From NCBI RefSeq assembly GCF_025567285.1, contig NZ_JAOQJT010000002.1, positions 310,001 through 374,000 of the forward strand: DNA of 64,000 nt, in the 5' to 3' direction. This document shows, in pieces, positions 27,056 to 36,464 of this stretch. Position 1 is the stretch's first letter. Every line of letters begins with the position of its first letter. Source of the DNA: Coprococcus aceti. GTDB lineage: Bacteria; Bacillota; Clostridia; Lachnospirales; Lachnospiraceae. The notes under the pieces are model-generated. The model ran no database searches, was not told the DNA's origin, and worked only from the letters and a program-made list of their open reading frames with translations. The position numbers and the translations under genes were made by a program.

Positions 27056-27934
27056 TCACAATTTCGAAATAATACGGTTCAGATCGTTTATAACTCTCTT
27101 CTTATCAGCACTCCACGGAGGCGCAACAAGAATATTCTTAGGCCCATCCCCGGTGAACCTGTGAACAACCATATCAGGAGGAAGCTCTTTAAGACAATCA
27201 CACAAAATATCTGCGTATTCATCAAATGTCAGTGCACGGAACACTCCTTCCTCATACATTTTTTCAAGAACAGTTCCCCTGAGGACATGAAGCAGTTGGA
27301 GCTTTATACCATTTGCGCCGCTTCGCACTATGTACCTTACCGTATCAATCATATCCTCCTTCGTCTCACCGGGCAGGCCTATTATCATATGAACTATAAT
27401 GTGAACTCCCAGTTCTCTGAGTCTGTTCATCGTCTCATCATACACACTTATGTCATAACACCTGTTGATGAGCTGTGCTGTCCTGTCATTTGCTGTCTGG
27501 AGGCCAAGTTCTATCCACACAGGTTTAACAGCTATTATATCTTTTATCATATCTATGACCTCTGGGCCAAAGCAGTCCGGTCTGGAGGCTATCGATACAG
27601 CCGCAATGTCATCCCTTCTTGCAGCCGCCAGAAACTTTTCGCGCAAAGCATCGACATCACCGTATGTATTTGTATATGACTGGAAATACGCTATATATCT
27701 GTCGCATTTGCATTTGCCTGATATCCTCTTTTTTGCCAGTTCTATCTGTTCACCTATGCTCAGGTCTGCATCCTCAGAGAAATCTCCGGAGCCACTGGCA
27801 CTGCAAAAAATACATCCACCTGTCCCGGCTTTACCATCACGGTTGGGACAGGTGGTTCCTGCATTCAATGATATCTTATATAATTTCTCTCCAAATGTAT
27901 CTCTTATATACGCATTTGTTGTATATATATCCAT
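27056..27934 (-). CDS. Radical SAM protein, YhcC/TIGR01212 family
   Basis: 292 residues. The cluster cysteines are C29, C41 and C44 in TTCPNRDGKAGTGGCIFC, a wide spacing of the Elp3-like type. WIELGLQTANDRTAQLINRCY and GVHIIVHMIIGLPGET are further family motifs. Its substrate is not known; related proteins are suspected to modify RNA. It lies 27 bp downstream of the pyrophosphatase and is probably co-transcribed with it. Confidence 0.88.
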   Translation of the reverse strand: MDIYTTNAYIRDTFGEKLYKISLNAGTTCPNRDGKAGTGGCIFCSASGSGDFSEDADLSIGEQIELAKKRISGKCKCDRYIAYFQSYTNTYGDVDALREKFLAAARRDDIAAVSIASRPDCFGPEVIDMIKDIIAVKPVWIELGLQTANDRTAQLINRCYDISVYDETMNRLRELGVHIIVHMIIGLPGETKEDMIDTVRYIVRSGANGIKLQLLHVLRGTVLEKMYEEGVFRALTFDEYADILCDCLKELPPDMVVHRFTGDGPKNILVAPPWSADKKRVINDLNRIISKL

Positions 27935-27961
27935 ACTGTTACCTTCTATATACGATCCTGT

Positions 27962-29608
27962 CTATATCTGATGTGTCGCCTTTACAAGAGCAGGAACTAT
28001 CTGTTTCTTTCTTGATACAACACCGGGAAGATATGCATAGCTATCCTCAAGCTGCACATCAAATGCTTTGCTGCACAGTTCCTGTGCATTCTCTCCCACG
28101 CATATGATACCTGAGCCCTCCTGAAGAATATTGGTCATTGCAAACAGGACCACATCACAGCCAGGCTCCATATATCCACCGAGGAATTCACGCATACCGT
28201 TTCTTATTCTGTCAATCTCTTTCTCATTGACGGAATTGATCTGTCCAACAGCAACAACCATATCTCCAATGTCGAATTTCTTGAAATCCTGATGAAGTAT
28301 CTCATCCATGGTCTTGTCCTTGAGGTTGCTTCCCGCGTCGAACATCTCCATGGCAAATTCATATATGTCTATCTCTGCAAGCCTTGCAAGCTCCTTTGCA
28401 GCAGCCTCGTCTATGAATGTGCACGTCGGAGACTTGAATGCCAGTGTATCAGAAAGTATCGCTGCGCAGAGAAGTCCGGCTATCGGCTTATCTATCTTGA
28501 CATTCTGCTCTTTGTACATCTGATAGATGATCGTAGCAGTACATCCAAGTGGCTGATTTCTGAAATACACAGGATTCATGGTCTCTATATTCGCGATCCT
28601 GTGGTGGTCGATTATCTCGAGTATCTCGGCATTCTCCACGCCGTCAACAGACTGGGTTCTCTCATTGTGATCAACAAGTATGAGCTGTTTCTTTCTCGCA
28701 TTGATGTAATTACGCCTTGATACAAGTCCCTTGTAGTTGCCATAGCCGTCTGTAACCGGGAAGTATCTCACTCTGGTCTTTGCCATGGTCGTCTTAAGCG
28801 TATCTATATCGTCATCCTCATAGAATGTCATGATGCGGTCTCTTATCATAAAGAATCCGATAGGCATGCTCTGTCCGATAAGTCTGGCAACAGCATAGGT
28901 GTCCGTCGGTGTAACAACAACCGCACAGCCCTTGTTCTTCGCAAATTCAAGAACCACGTCAGATATACTGTTCACAAGACATACTATAAGCATGCTCGCA
29001 CCGCAGTTTATGGCCGCAAGCTGGGCTTCGACTCTGTCACTCACTATGACTATGTCATTTTCCTTGACATGTCTCTCAAGGATGTCAACCTGGGCAGCTC
29101 CCACGATCACTCTTCCATCCTTAACATATTCGTCGGCGTCACCGTACACAAGCTCGCCATTTATAGTATCTATTATGTGTGAGAACCTTGTGGCGGCTAT
29201 GAACAGGGAATTATCATCCTTCTCAAGCATATATGCCTCAGCAATATCTCCGACAGTTATGATTCCTTTTATTTTGCCATTATTGACAACCGGAAGTGTC
29301 GTGGCGTCGTTATCCTGCATTATCTCAAATGCTCTCTTCATGGTGATGTCTCCCGACACACCATCAACTATTCTGTATGCTATATCCTTCACCTGTACAT
29401 TTACATTGCTCACAAGTGCCGGCGCCTGCACACCAAAATAATCAAGGACAAACTGTGTCTCTTTATTTATATTTCCAGCTCTCTTTGGAATGTATTTGTT
29501 CTCATGCTGATTTTTCAGATGGGCGTACGCAATCGCTGAACATATAGAATCCGTATCCGGATTCTTATGTCCTATGACAAACACCTCATCTGTAGGAACA
29601 TTATGCAT
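27962..29608 (-). CDS. ppaC: Manganese-dependent inorganic pyrophosphatase with CBS and DRTGG domains
   Basis: 548 residues, a family II pyrophosphatase, hydrolysing PPi to phosphate. The DHH metal motif VIGHKNPDTDS carries H14, D18 and D20; a second set is in VDHNER and IIDHHRI. Between the two halves of the DHH domain, about residues 70-300, an insert holds a CBS repeat, a DRTGG domain and a second CBS repeat, which in this subfamily bind adenine nucleotides and regulate activity. The C-terminal DHHA2 domain follows. AGAGGTG supports the ATG. Confidence 0.93.
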   Translation of the reverse strand: MHNVPTDEVFVIGHKNPDTDSICSAIAYAHLKNQHENKYIPKRAGNINKETQFVLDYFGVQAPALVSNVNVQVKDIAYRIVDGVSGDITMKRAFEIMQDNDATTLPVVNNGKIKGIITVGDIAEAYMLEKDDNSLFIAATRFSHIIDTINGELVYGDADEYVKDGRVIVGAAQVDILERHVKENDIVIVSDRVEAQLAAINCGASMLIVCLVNSISDVVLEFAKNKGCAVVVTPTDTYAVARLIGQSMPIGFFMIRDRIMTFYEDDDIDTLKTTMAKTRVRYFPVTDGYGNYKGLVSRRNYINARKKQLILVDHNERTQSVDGVENAEILEIIDHHRIANIETMNPVYFRNQPLGCTATIIYQMYKEQNVKIDKPIAGLLCAAILSDTLAFKSPTCTFIDEAAAKELARLAEIDIYEFAMEMFDAGSNLKDKTMDEILHQDFKKFDIGDMVVAVGQINSVNEKEIDRIRNGMREFLGGYMEPGCDVVLFAMTNILQEGSGIICVGENAQELCSKAFDVQLEDSYAYLPGVVSRKKQIVPALVKATHQI

Positions 29609-29710
29609 ATTTCACCTCTTATTTCTATCAATTATAATGTATTCATTTCTATGCCACGCAGGGAAGATGCCTTGTGACATCCCACATGCTAACAAGCATA
29701 AATTGAATGA

Positions 29711-29752
29711 GGCAAAATGACAACCCCTTTTAACGTTGTTTATCATTTTGCC
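29711..29752 (-). terminator. Probable terminator of carAB
   Basis: GGCAAAATGA (29711-29720) pairs with TCATTTTGCC (29743-29752) with extra inner pairing. It lies 27 bp after the carB stop. The following minus-strand bases are only moderately T-rich. Confidence 0.6.
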
Positions 29753-29778
29753 CCATTTTTTATCTGTTTAATCAGAAC

Positions 29779-32700
29779 TTATATCTCGCTTATATCCACG
29801 AGTGAAAGCTTTGTGGTATCAGCGGTCTCAAGGCTTGTGAGCAGCGCATCGGCTGTATCAAGGCTTGTAAGACATGTAACACCTGTCTCAACTGCGTGAC
29901 GTCTGATAATAAATCCATCCTTGCTTCTATCAACACCCTGTGATGGAGTGTCGATTATCAGATCGATCTCATGGCTCAGTATCAGGTCAAGCAGATTTGG
30001 TGATGGCTCCTCAACCTTGTTGATGAGCTTTGCAGGAACACCATTCTCATTGAGAACTCTGCATGTGCTTCTTGTTGAATATATCTCATATCCAAGAGCA
30101 GCAAATCTCTTACCGATATTTATAGCATCCATCTTATCTGAGTCCTTGACTGTGAGGATCATCTTCTTGGTTTTTGGAAGATTGATTCCGGCTCCAAGGA
30201 ATGCCTTGTACAGAGCCTCATTGTAGTTCTTGGATATACCAAGGCACTCTCCTGTTGACTTCATCTCAGGTCCAAGGCTTATCTCAGCGCCTCTGATCTT
30301 CTCAAATGAGAATACAGGCTTCTTGATTGCGAAATACTCTGACTCCGGCTGAAGACCAGGTGTGTAACCCATATCCTTGATCTTCTCACCTGTGATAACA
30401 CGTGTTGCAAGATCTACGATAGGTATTCCTGTTACCTTGCTTATATATGGAACTGTACGGCTTGAACGAGGATTTACCTCTATTACATATACCTCATCAT
30501 TGTATGCAATAAACTGTATATTTATAAGTCCGATTACGTGCAGGCTGTTTGCAAGCTTCTTGGTGTAATCAGCGATGACTCTCTTTGTCTTTGGTGAGAG
30601 TGTCTGTGCAGGATATACCGAGATACTGTCTCCTGAATGTATTCCGGCTCTCTCAACATGCTCCATGATACCAGGGATAAGTATGTCATCTCCATCACAT
30701 ACAGCATCGACTTCGACCTCTTTACCCATGATGTACTTATCTACAAGTATTGGGTGCTCCTGGGTATGTCTGTTGATGATATCCATGAACTCTATGATAT
30801 CCTTATCAGAGATTGCGATCTGCATTCCCTGTCCACCGAGAACGTATGAAGGTCTTACAAGTACCGGATAACCCAGCTCATTTGCAGCCTCAAGCGCCTG
30901 CTCTCTTGTAAATACCGTCTTACCAGCAGGTCTTGGTATACAGCACTTCTCAAGGATCTCATCGAAGAGCTCTCTGTCCTCTGCTGCATCTACATTCTCT
31001 GCACTTGTTCCAAGGATTGGTACCCCCATCTCCATGAGTGCCTCTGTGAGCTTGATAGCGGTCTGTCCACCGAACTGTACAACAGCTCCATCCGGATGCT
31101 CCAGATTTACTATAGCCTCAACATCCTCCGCTGTAAGAGGCTCAAAGTAAAGCTTGTTTGCTATATCAAAGTCTGTACTGACTGTCTCAGGGTTGTTGTT
31201 GACGATGATTGTCTCGTAACCCTTTCTCTCAAATGCCCATGTGCTGTGAACTGAACAGTAATCGAACTCGATACCCTGTCCGATTCTGATCGGGCCTGAA
31301 CCAAGTACCATTACTTTCTTCTTTGAGTTATCCTCAGCGACCTCGTTCTCCAGAGAATCAAAGCATGAATAGTAATATGGAGTCATGGCATCAAACTCTG
31401 CTGCACATGTATCAACCATCTTGAAGTGTGCTGTTACACCGTAGTCGTAACGCATCTGTCTGATCTCTTTCTCTGTCTTGCCTGTGAGTCTCGCGATAAC
31501 CTTGTCAGGGAACTCAACTCTCTTGATCTCCTTCATTAGCTCCTTGGAGATATCTCCCTTGGACTCGATTATCTTTCTCTCAGCCTTAACAAGGTTGTGG
31601 ATCTTGTCTATGAACCATCTGTCGATCTTGGTGATGTCATAGATCTGATCGTATGATATTCCACGTCTGATAGCCTCAGCTATGACATAGATACGTCTGT
31701 CATCAACATGTCCGAGAAGCTTTATAACCTCTTCGTCTGTCATATCCTTGTATCTGCTTGACCAGAGACTGTCTACATGCTGCTCCAGTGAACGGAGAGC
31801 CTTCATAAGTGCACCCTCAAAGTTTGTACAGATACTCATAACCTCACCGGTTGCCTTCATCTGTGTTGTCAGATCATGGTCAGCGGCGATGAATTTATCA
31901 AATGGAAGTCTAGGGATCTTGACAACCACGTAATCAAGTGCCGGCTCAAAGCTGGCATATGTCTTCTTTGTAATAGCGTTCTTGATCTCATCCAAGTTGT
32001 ATCCAAGGGCTATCTTGGCAGATACCTTTGCAATAGGATATCCGGTTGCCTTTGATGCAAGTGCTGATGATCTTGAAACTCTTGGGTTTACCTCGATAAC
32101 ACAATACTCAAATGAATTAGGATTCAGAGCAAACTGAACGTTACATCCACCCTTGATGTTGAGCTCTGAGATAATGTTCAGTGCTGAGCTTCTGAGCATC
32201 TGGTACTCCTTGTCACCAAGTGTCTGTGATGGAGCCACGACTATAGAGTCTCCAGTGTGTACTCCGACAGGATCAAGGTTCTCCATGTTACATACGGTTA
32301 TACATGTACCATTTGCATCACGCATAACCTCGTACTCGATCTCCTTCCATCCTGCGATACATCTCTCGACAAGAACCTGTCCTACACGTGAAAGTCTCAG
32401 ACCGTTCATGAGGATCTCCTTGAACTCTTCCTCATTCTCAGCGATACCACCACCTGAACCTCCAAGTGTATATGCAGGACGGAGAACTACAGGGTATCCA
32501 ATCTTCTTGACAAAGTTAAGACCGCCCTGAACTGTTGTAACGACCTCTGAAGGTGCTACAGGCTCATGGATCTTCTCCATAGTCTTCTTGAACTCAAGTC
32601 TGTCCTCGGCCTTCTTGATGGTCGTTGATGATGTTCCTATGAGAAGCACGTCATGCTCTCTGAGGAAACCTGACTCATCAAGCTCCATGGCGATGTTGAG

Positions 32701-32985
32701 GGCTGCCTGACCGCCGAGTGTCGGCAGAAGGCTGTCCGGCTTCTCCTTCTCAATGATAGCCTTTACAACATCAACCGTAAGAGGCTCAATATATACCTTA
32801 TCTGCTATATCCTTGTCCGTCATGATGGTTGCAGGGTTTGAGTTGATGAGGACAACGCACAGTCCCTCTTCCTTAAGAGAACGGCACGCCTGTGTTCCGG
32901 CGTAATCAAACTCAGCAGCCTGACCGATGACTATAGGACCTGATCCGATAACTACAACCTTTTTTATATTAGGATTCTTTGGCAT
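29779..32985 (-). CDS. carB: Carbamoyl-phosphate synthase large subunit
   Basis: 1068 residues. Makes carbamoyl phosphate for pyrimidine and arginine synthesis from bicarbonate, ammonia passed from CarA, and two ATP. The two homologous ATP-grasp halves are evident: VVIGSGPIVIGQAAEFDYAG near the N-terminus and VMLGSGPIRIGQGIEFDYCS at about 560, each followed by VNPRVSRSSAL and VNPRSSRTVPY. The C-terminal MGS-like allosteric domain begins near 940. Its ATG overlaps the carA stop by one base (TAATG), so translation is coupled. Confidence 0.97.
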   Translation of the reverse strand: MPKNPNIKKVVVIGSGPIVIGQAAEFDYAGTQACRSLKEEGLCVVLINSNPATIMTDKDIADKVYIEPLTVDVVKAIIEKEKPDSLLPTLGGQAALNIAMELDESGFLREHDVLLIGTSSTTIKKAEDRLEFKKTMEKIHEPVAPSEVVTTVQGGLNFVKKIGYPVVLRPAYTLGGSGGGIAENEEEFKEILMNGLRLSRVGQVLVERCIAGWKEIEYEVMRDANGTCITVCNMENLDPVGVHTGDSIVVAPSQTLGDKEYQMLRSSALNIISELNIKGGCNVQFALNPNSFEYCVIEVNPRVSRSSALASKATGYPIAKVSAKIALGYNLDEIKNAITKKTYASFEPALDYVVVKIPRLPFDKFIAADHDLTTQMKATGEVMSICTNFEGALMKALRSLEQHVDSLWSSRYKDMTDEEVIKLLGHVDDRRIYVIAEAIRRGISYDQIYDITKIDRWFIDKIHNLVKAERKIIESKGDISKELMKEIKRVEFPDKVIARLTGKTEKEIRQMRYDYGVTAHFKMVDTCAAEFDAMTPYYYSCFDSLENEVAEDNSKKKVMVLGSGPIRIGQGIEFDYCSVHSTWAFERKGYETIIVNNNPETVSTDFDIANKLYFEPLTAEDVEAIVNLEHPDGAVVQFGGQTAIKLTEALMEMGVPILGTSAENVDAAEDRELFDEILEKCCIPRPAGKTVFTREQALEAANELGYPVLVRPSYVLGGQGMQIAISDKDIIEFMDIINRHTQEHPILVDKYIMGKEVEVDAVCDGDDILIPGIMEHVERAGIHSGDSISVYPAQTLSPKTKRVIADYTKKLANSLHVIGLINIQFIAYNDEVYVIEVNPRSSRTVPYISKVTGIPIVDLATRVITGEKIKDMGYTPGLQPESEYFAIKKPVFSFEKIRGAEISLGPEMKSTGECLGISKNYNEALYKAFLGAGINLPKTKKMILTVKDSDKMDAINIGKRFAALGYEIYSTRSTCRVLNENGVPAKLINKVEEPSPNLLDLILSHEIDLIIDTPSQGVDRSKDGFIIRRHAVETGVTCLTSLDTADALLTSLETADTTKLSLVDISEI

Positions 32986-34058
32986 TACTTTGACACCTCC
33001 ATCATATTCATAAATGTATCAAACAGTGAATCTGTATCCAGCGGACCTGCACATGCCTCCGGATGGAACTGAACTGTCTGTGCATTCTTTCCAAGATAGT
33101 GAACTCCCTCTACTGTTCCGTCATTTACATTGACGAAGCTGACCTCTGCGATCTTTCTGTCGAGGCTGTCTTCCTTGACCATATATCCGTGATTCTGTGT
33201 TGAAATATATACCTTGCCGGTCTTCATATCTCTTACAGGATGGTTTGCACCTCTGTGTCCGTACTTCATCTTCTCTGTATCACCGCCGTTGGCAAGCGCC
33301 ATGAGCTGATGTCCAAGACATATAGCAAAAATTGGAATATCTGTATCGAAAAGCTTCTTTACCTGAGCTATTGTGACCTTACACTCCTTTGGATCTCCAG
33401 GACCATTTGTAAGCATGATTCCGTCCGGAGCGTCTGCGATGATCTCCTCAGCAGGTGTCTCTGCAGGATATACAGTAACCTGACAACCTCTTGCAAGGAG
33501 GGACTTGACGATGTTCTTTTTAACACCGAGATCGATGACTGCAACCTTGAATCCGTCACCAGGATAGAATATTTTCTCCTTACATGTAACATCGAGAACA
33601 ACATGTCCCATCTTCCATGCCTTAATACGCTTCATGCACTCATCAAAATCATAATTCTCATCAGTTGTGATCATACCTCTCATGGTACCATCTTTCCTGA
33701 GGATCTTGGTAAGTGTTCTGGTATCTATTCCTTCTATACCAGTTATATTATTCTCAACAAGAAATTCGTTTATGGTCATCTCGCTTCTGAAATTACTAGG
33801 AGTCTTGCAGAGCTCTCTAACAATGAATCCTGACTGCCAAGGTCTGCCAGCCTCCATATCCTCTCTGCATACACCGTAGTTGCCTATAAGCGGATATGTC
33901 ATACATACTGACTGCCCTGCATATGATGGATCTGTAAGAATTTCCAGATAGCCGGTCATCGAAGTATTGAATACTATCTCACTGATTATCTCATCAGTAG
34001 AGCCAATACTTTTACCTTCAAACACGTGTCCGTCTTCAAGTATCAAAAAAGCTTTCAT
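32985..34058 (-). CDS. carA: Carbamoyl-phosphate synthase small subunit
   Basis: 357 residues. A glutaminase that supplies ammonia to CarB. The N-terminal domain (MKAFLILEDGHVFEGKSIG) is followed by the class I amidotransferase domain with the nucleophile C247 in FAICLGHQLMA and the His-Glu pair in QFHPEA. The start at 34058 is preceded by AAAGGAA; the in-frame extension to 34187 runs through the promoter and leader and is rejected. Confidence 0.96.
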   Translation of the reverse strand: MKAFLILEDGHVFEGKSIGSTDEIISEIVFNTSMTGYLEILTDPSYAGQSVCMTYPLIGNYGVCREDMEAGRPWQSGFIVRELCKTPSNFRSEMTINEFLVENNITGIEGIDTRTLTKILRKDGTMRGMITTDENYDFDECMKRIKAWKMGHVVLDVTCKEKIFYPGDGFKVAVIDLGVKKNIVKSLLARGCQVTVYPAETPAEEIIADAPDGIMLTNGPGDPKECKVTIAQVKKLFDTDIPIFAICLGHQLMALANGGDTEKMKYGHRGANHPVRDMKTGKVYISTQNHGYMVKEDSLDRKIAEVSFVNVNDGTVEGVHYLGKNAQTVQFHPEACAGPLDTDSLFDTFMNMMEVSK

Positions 34059-34197
34059 AATCGTATTCCTTTCGTTTTTTCTATTTTTGCTCAAAAAAAA
34101 AGAGTGAAAACGGGGGAAACGCTTGAGATAACCCACATTTATTGGCCTCTTTTTTCTTAATTTAATAAATACTACCACATTTGACAAGGCGGTACAA
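34059..34197 (-). promoter_or_regulatory. carA promoter and T-rich leader (possible attenuator)
   Basis: TTGTAC (34192-34197), 17 bp, TAGTAT (34169-34174) with TG before it. The leader is about 100 nt; an AAAAAAGAG stretch can pair with CTCTTTTTT further down, ending in nine T, which looks like an attenuation arrangement. I do not see a clear PyrR-binding loop. Confidence 0.5.
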
Positions 34198-34250
34198 TAT
34201 TTTTTTCGATATATTTTTTATTTTTGTGTTCACGGCAAAAATCTTGTTTT

Positions 34251-34910
34251 TTATTCAATATTTTTATTAATTTTTTCATCTCTGAGCTCAGCAGCCCGTC
34301 TGCTAAATTCACATCCACAGAAATTCTGTCTGTATAATCCATATTCCTTTGACAGCTCTATCGAGTGCTTATATCCATTTTTCTTCTTGAAATCACTGAA
34401 CAGATAATCTATGTCGTATTTCCTGCTCATCTCTGCACCTATCTCGTTCAGCCAGTCCGCATTCTTGTGGGGGCTTATCGACAATGTGGTCGTAAATACG
34501 TCATATTCATTTTTCTTCGCATGGATCGCGCTCTTCTCAAGTCTCAGCTTATAGCAGTCATAGCACCTGAGTCCTCTCTCAGGAAGATCCTCCCTGCCCT
34601 TAGCCATATCCAGAAACACCTGCGGCTCATGCTCCGCCAGTTCGACATCCACTCCTTCCACATATACTTCATGTACAAATCTGTCAAGCTCACGGAATCT
34701 TTTTATGTACTCATCGTAATCCGTTATATTTGGATTGTAAAAATAAGCTGTTATGTCAAAATGCTCCGCAAGGACCGACAGACAATGGCTGGAACATGGC
34801 GCACAACAGCAGTGCAGCAACAGTTTTTTTCTGCCGCATTGTGTATTTTCACTATCAAATTCAGCTATCTGTCTCTCCATCATTTGATAATAATTTGCAT
34901 TTTGCATCAT
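34251..34910 (-). CDS. queH: Epoxyqueuosine reductase QueH
   Basis: 219 residues. Catalyses the last step of queuosine synthesis on tRNA. The cysteine signatures are LLLHCCCAPCSS (C34-C36, C39), RCYDCYKLRLE and NFCGCEFS, matching the Fe-S and metal site of the DUF208/QueH family. Start at 34910 is set by GGAG at 34917-34920; a longer frame to 34940 exists but lacks a site. It is a single gene between carA and a divergent small gene; other que genes are not in view. Confidence 0.92.
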   Translation of the reverse strand: MMQNANYYQMMERQIAEFDSENTQCGRKKLLLHCCCAPCSSHCLSVLAEHFDITAYFYNPNITDYDEYIKRFRELDRFVHEVYVEGVDVELAEHEPQVFLDMAKGREDLPERGLRCYDCYKLRLEKSAIHAKKNEYDVFTTTLSISPHKNADWLNEIGAEMSRKYDIDYLFSDFKKKNGYKHSIELSKEYGLYRQNFCGCEFSRRAAELRDEKINKNIE

Positions 34911-34993
34911 TGTTTTCTCCTTTTTTTGTCGATATTTCACACCACATTTTACAACATTCGATTATCTTTTGCACATTTGTGCATGTTTACTAG

Positions 34994-35022
34994 TTGACTT
35001 TGTTATATCTTTACAATATACT
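34994..35022 (+). promoter_or_regulatory. Strong promoter of the 76-residue protein gene
   Basis: TTGACT (34994-34999), 17 bp, TATACT (35017-35022): near-consensus, pointing to high expression. Confidence 0.8.
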
Positions 35023-35074
35023 GTAGATAGTTACTAAAGCACGTTATGATCATTTATCAATGGAGGTGTAGATT

Positions 35075-35305
35075 ATGACAGTTCAGCAGGCAATTAAAAA
35101 GTACAAGTTAGAGCCGCTCAGCGTCAGCGTTGCCAAGGTCAAAGCCAAGGAGCTCAACGTTGATGAAGTTCTTTACATGAATGTGCAGAAGAACAAATAT
35201 GCGTATATCGTACGCGATTCACGTGGTATAATGTTGTACTCTGATGAGCGCAATCTTTATACTAAGCTTTATAAGGGTTTAAAGATTACTCCCCTTGAAT
35301 CATAA
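35075..35305 (+). CDS. Small conserved-looking protein, 76 residues, unknown function
   Basis: Basic, soluble, mixed alpha/beta: AIKKYKLEPLSVSVAKVKAKEL then VLYMNVQKNKYAYIVRDSRGIMLYSDERN and a Lys-rich end. GGAGGTG lies six bases before the ATG, the promoter is near consensus and a strong terminator follows, so it is a real, probably abundant product. I do not recognise the family; the alternating beta-strand centre looks like a small binding domain. Confidence 0.8.
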   Translation: MTVQQAIKKYKLEPLSVSVAKVKAKELNVDEVLYMNVQKNKYAYIVRDSRGIMLYSDERNLYTKLYKGLKITPLES

Positions 35306-35344
35306 TATTTTCACACGGAATTTATTAAATATGCACACACATGG

Positions 35345-35403
35345 AATATGGGAAAAAGCTGTTACTCCACTCCCCTATGGAATCAAGAGCTTTTTCCCAT
35401 ATT
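35345..35403. terminator. Long-stem bidirectional terminator
   Basis: A perfect 16-bp stem (35345-35360 with 35388-35403) around a 27-nt loop, between convergent genes, followed by TTATATT on the plus strand. The stop codon of the minus-strand gene lies immediately beside it. Confidence 0.8.
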
Positions 35404-35820
35404 TTATATTAATCTGTACTCAGGCCTTTCTTCATTATACATATGACACCGTATCTCATCATCCACATATATTATGATCAGCGACAGGAACATCCACAGG
35501 ATAGAATAAGGCACACATATCTGCCCCGCAAGATTTAACGGCATATCAGAGTAATCCCACACGTTAAGTCCTAGTCTTATATTCACAACATACCCGGTCA
35601 GGAACTCCAGCTCAGATATTATCACAGAGGAAACCAGCATCTGCGCAAGTATCCCCATCTTCGGAAACATCTGGTTCAGTCCGCCGCACAAAAGCGTAGC
35701 AAGACCTCCACAAATTATCATGGAATAATGGGAATAATGCCTGGCTGATATCTCCAGGAAATAATATATCATCCCACCCGTCATAAATATAGTAAAGCAC
35801 TTACACACAAAGACCCTCAC
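35404..35820 (-). CDS. Small membrane protein, putative ABC-transporter type IV (CmpB-like) family
   Basis: 138 residues starting at a GTG at 35820, chosen because AGGAGG lies seven bases upstream. About four hydrophobic segments. The central LNVWDYSDMPLNLAGQICVPYSILWMFLS resembles the PF06541 family, whose W-DYS and G-xICxxxSxxW motif is distinctive. Role unknown; these proteins are common in Firmicutes and not proven transporters. Downstream of another small membrane-protein gene. Confidence 0.7.
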   Translation of the reverse strand: MRVFVCKCFTIFMTGGMIYYFLEISARHYSHYSMIICGGLATLLCGGLNQMFPKMGILAQMLVSSVIISELEFLTGYVVNIRLGLNVWDYSDMPLNLAGQICVPYSILWMFLSLIIIYVDDEIRCHMYNEERPEYRLI

Positions 35821-35875
35821 AGCGACACCTCCTGTATATATACAGTTTAGTATCAACCGTGAGGGTCAATATTAT

Positions 35876-36397
35876 TTATTCTTTATACTTTCCTCTGAAA
35901 AAGTTATTTACATGATCAATAGTTCTGTCTGAGAGCTCAAGCTTCACGAATTCAGCCTTGCCGTTCTTGTTGAGGACGAACACATACACACCATCCTGAT
36001 TCTGCTTATTGCCGGATGTGAAATCCCTGGTCTTTATTGAGCTGTCCTGCTGAAGCTCATTGTCGAGGTAAATGCATCCCTCTTTCGCAATGAACTTTAC
36101 ATCGGCGTTGCTGAAGCTCATGATCTTTTTTCTGCTCTTCTTTGCAATGATCCTTGCGATGTCTATATCCTCATTCACCATTATATATTCATACTCCGTC
36201 TCTCTTCTGGAAACAAAAATACCAAATACAACAGCACCTGCAATCGCAACTAAGAATCCAATACTGCCAAAGCCCTGAACGAACATCGCTGCGCCAAGTC
36301 CGGCGATCATCAGCACGATTCCGGCAGCCATACCGCAGGTAACACTCGCAGGTGTCTTCGCCTTAACTATATGTTCTGCATAACCATCATTTAACAT
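35876..36397 (-). CDS. Two-helix membrane protein of unknown function (DUF6106-like)
   Basis: 173 residues. After a short N-terminus, two adjacent hydrophobic segments cover about residues 18-62; the rest is a soluble domain with EYEYIMVNEDIDIARIIAKKSRKKIMSF and a basic-aromatic end. The arrangement resembles a small family common in Lachnospiraceae; the family name is from memory and uncertain. No enzymatic motif is visible. It follows ispF by 67 bp. Confidence 0.65.
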   Translation of the reverse strand: MLNDGYAEHIVKAKTPASVTCGMAAGIVLMIAGLGAAMFVQGFGSIGFLVAIAGAVVFGIFVSRRETEYEYIMVNEDIDIARIIAKKSRKKIMSFSNADVKFIAKEGCIYLDNELQQDSSIKTRDFTSGNKQNQDGVYVFVLNKNGKAEFVKLELSDRTIDHVNNFFRGKYKE

Positions 36398-36464
36398 ACC
36401 TTTTTTCTCCTTAAGTTCTTTAAAATTCTAAGCCCTTATATTCTAGCATACATGGGCTGTTTTG

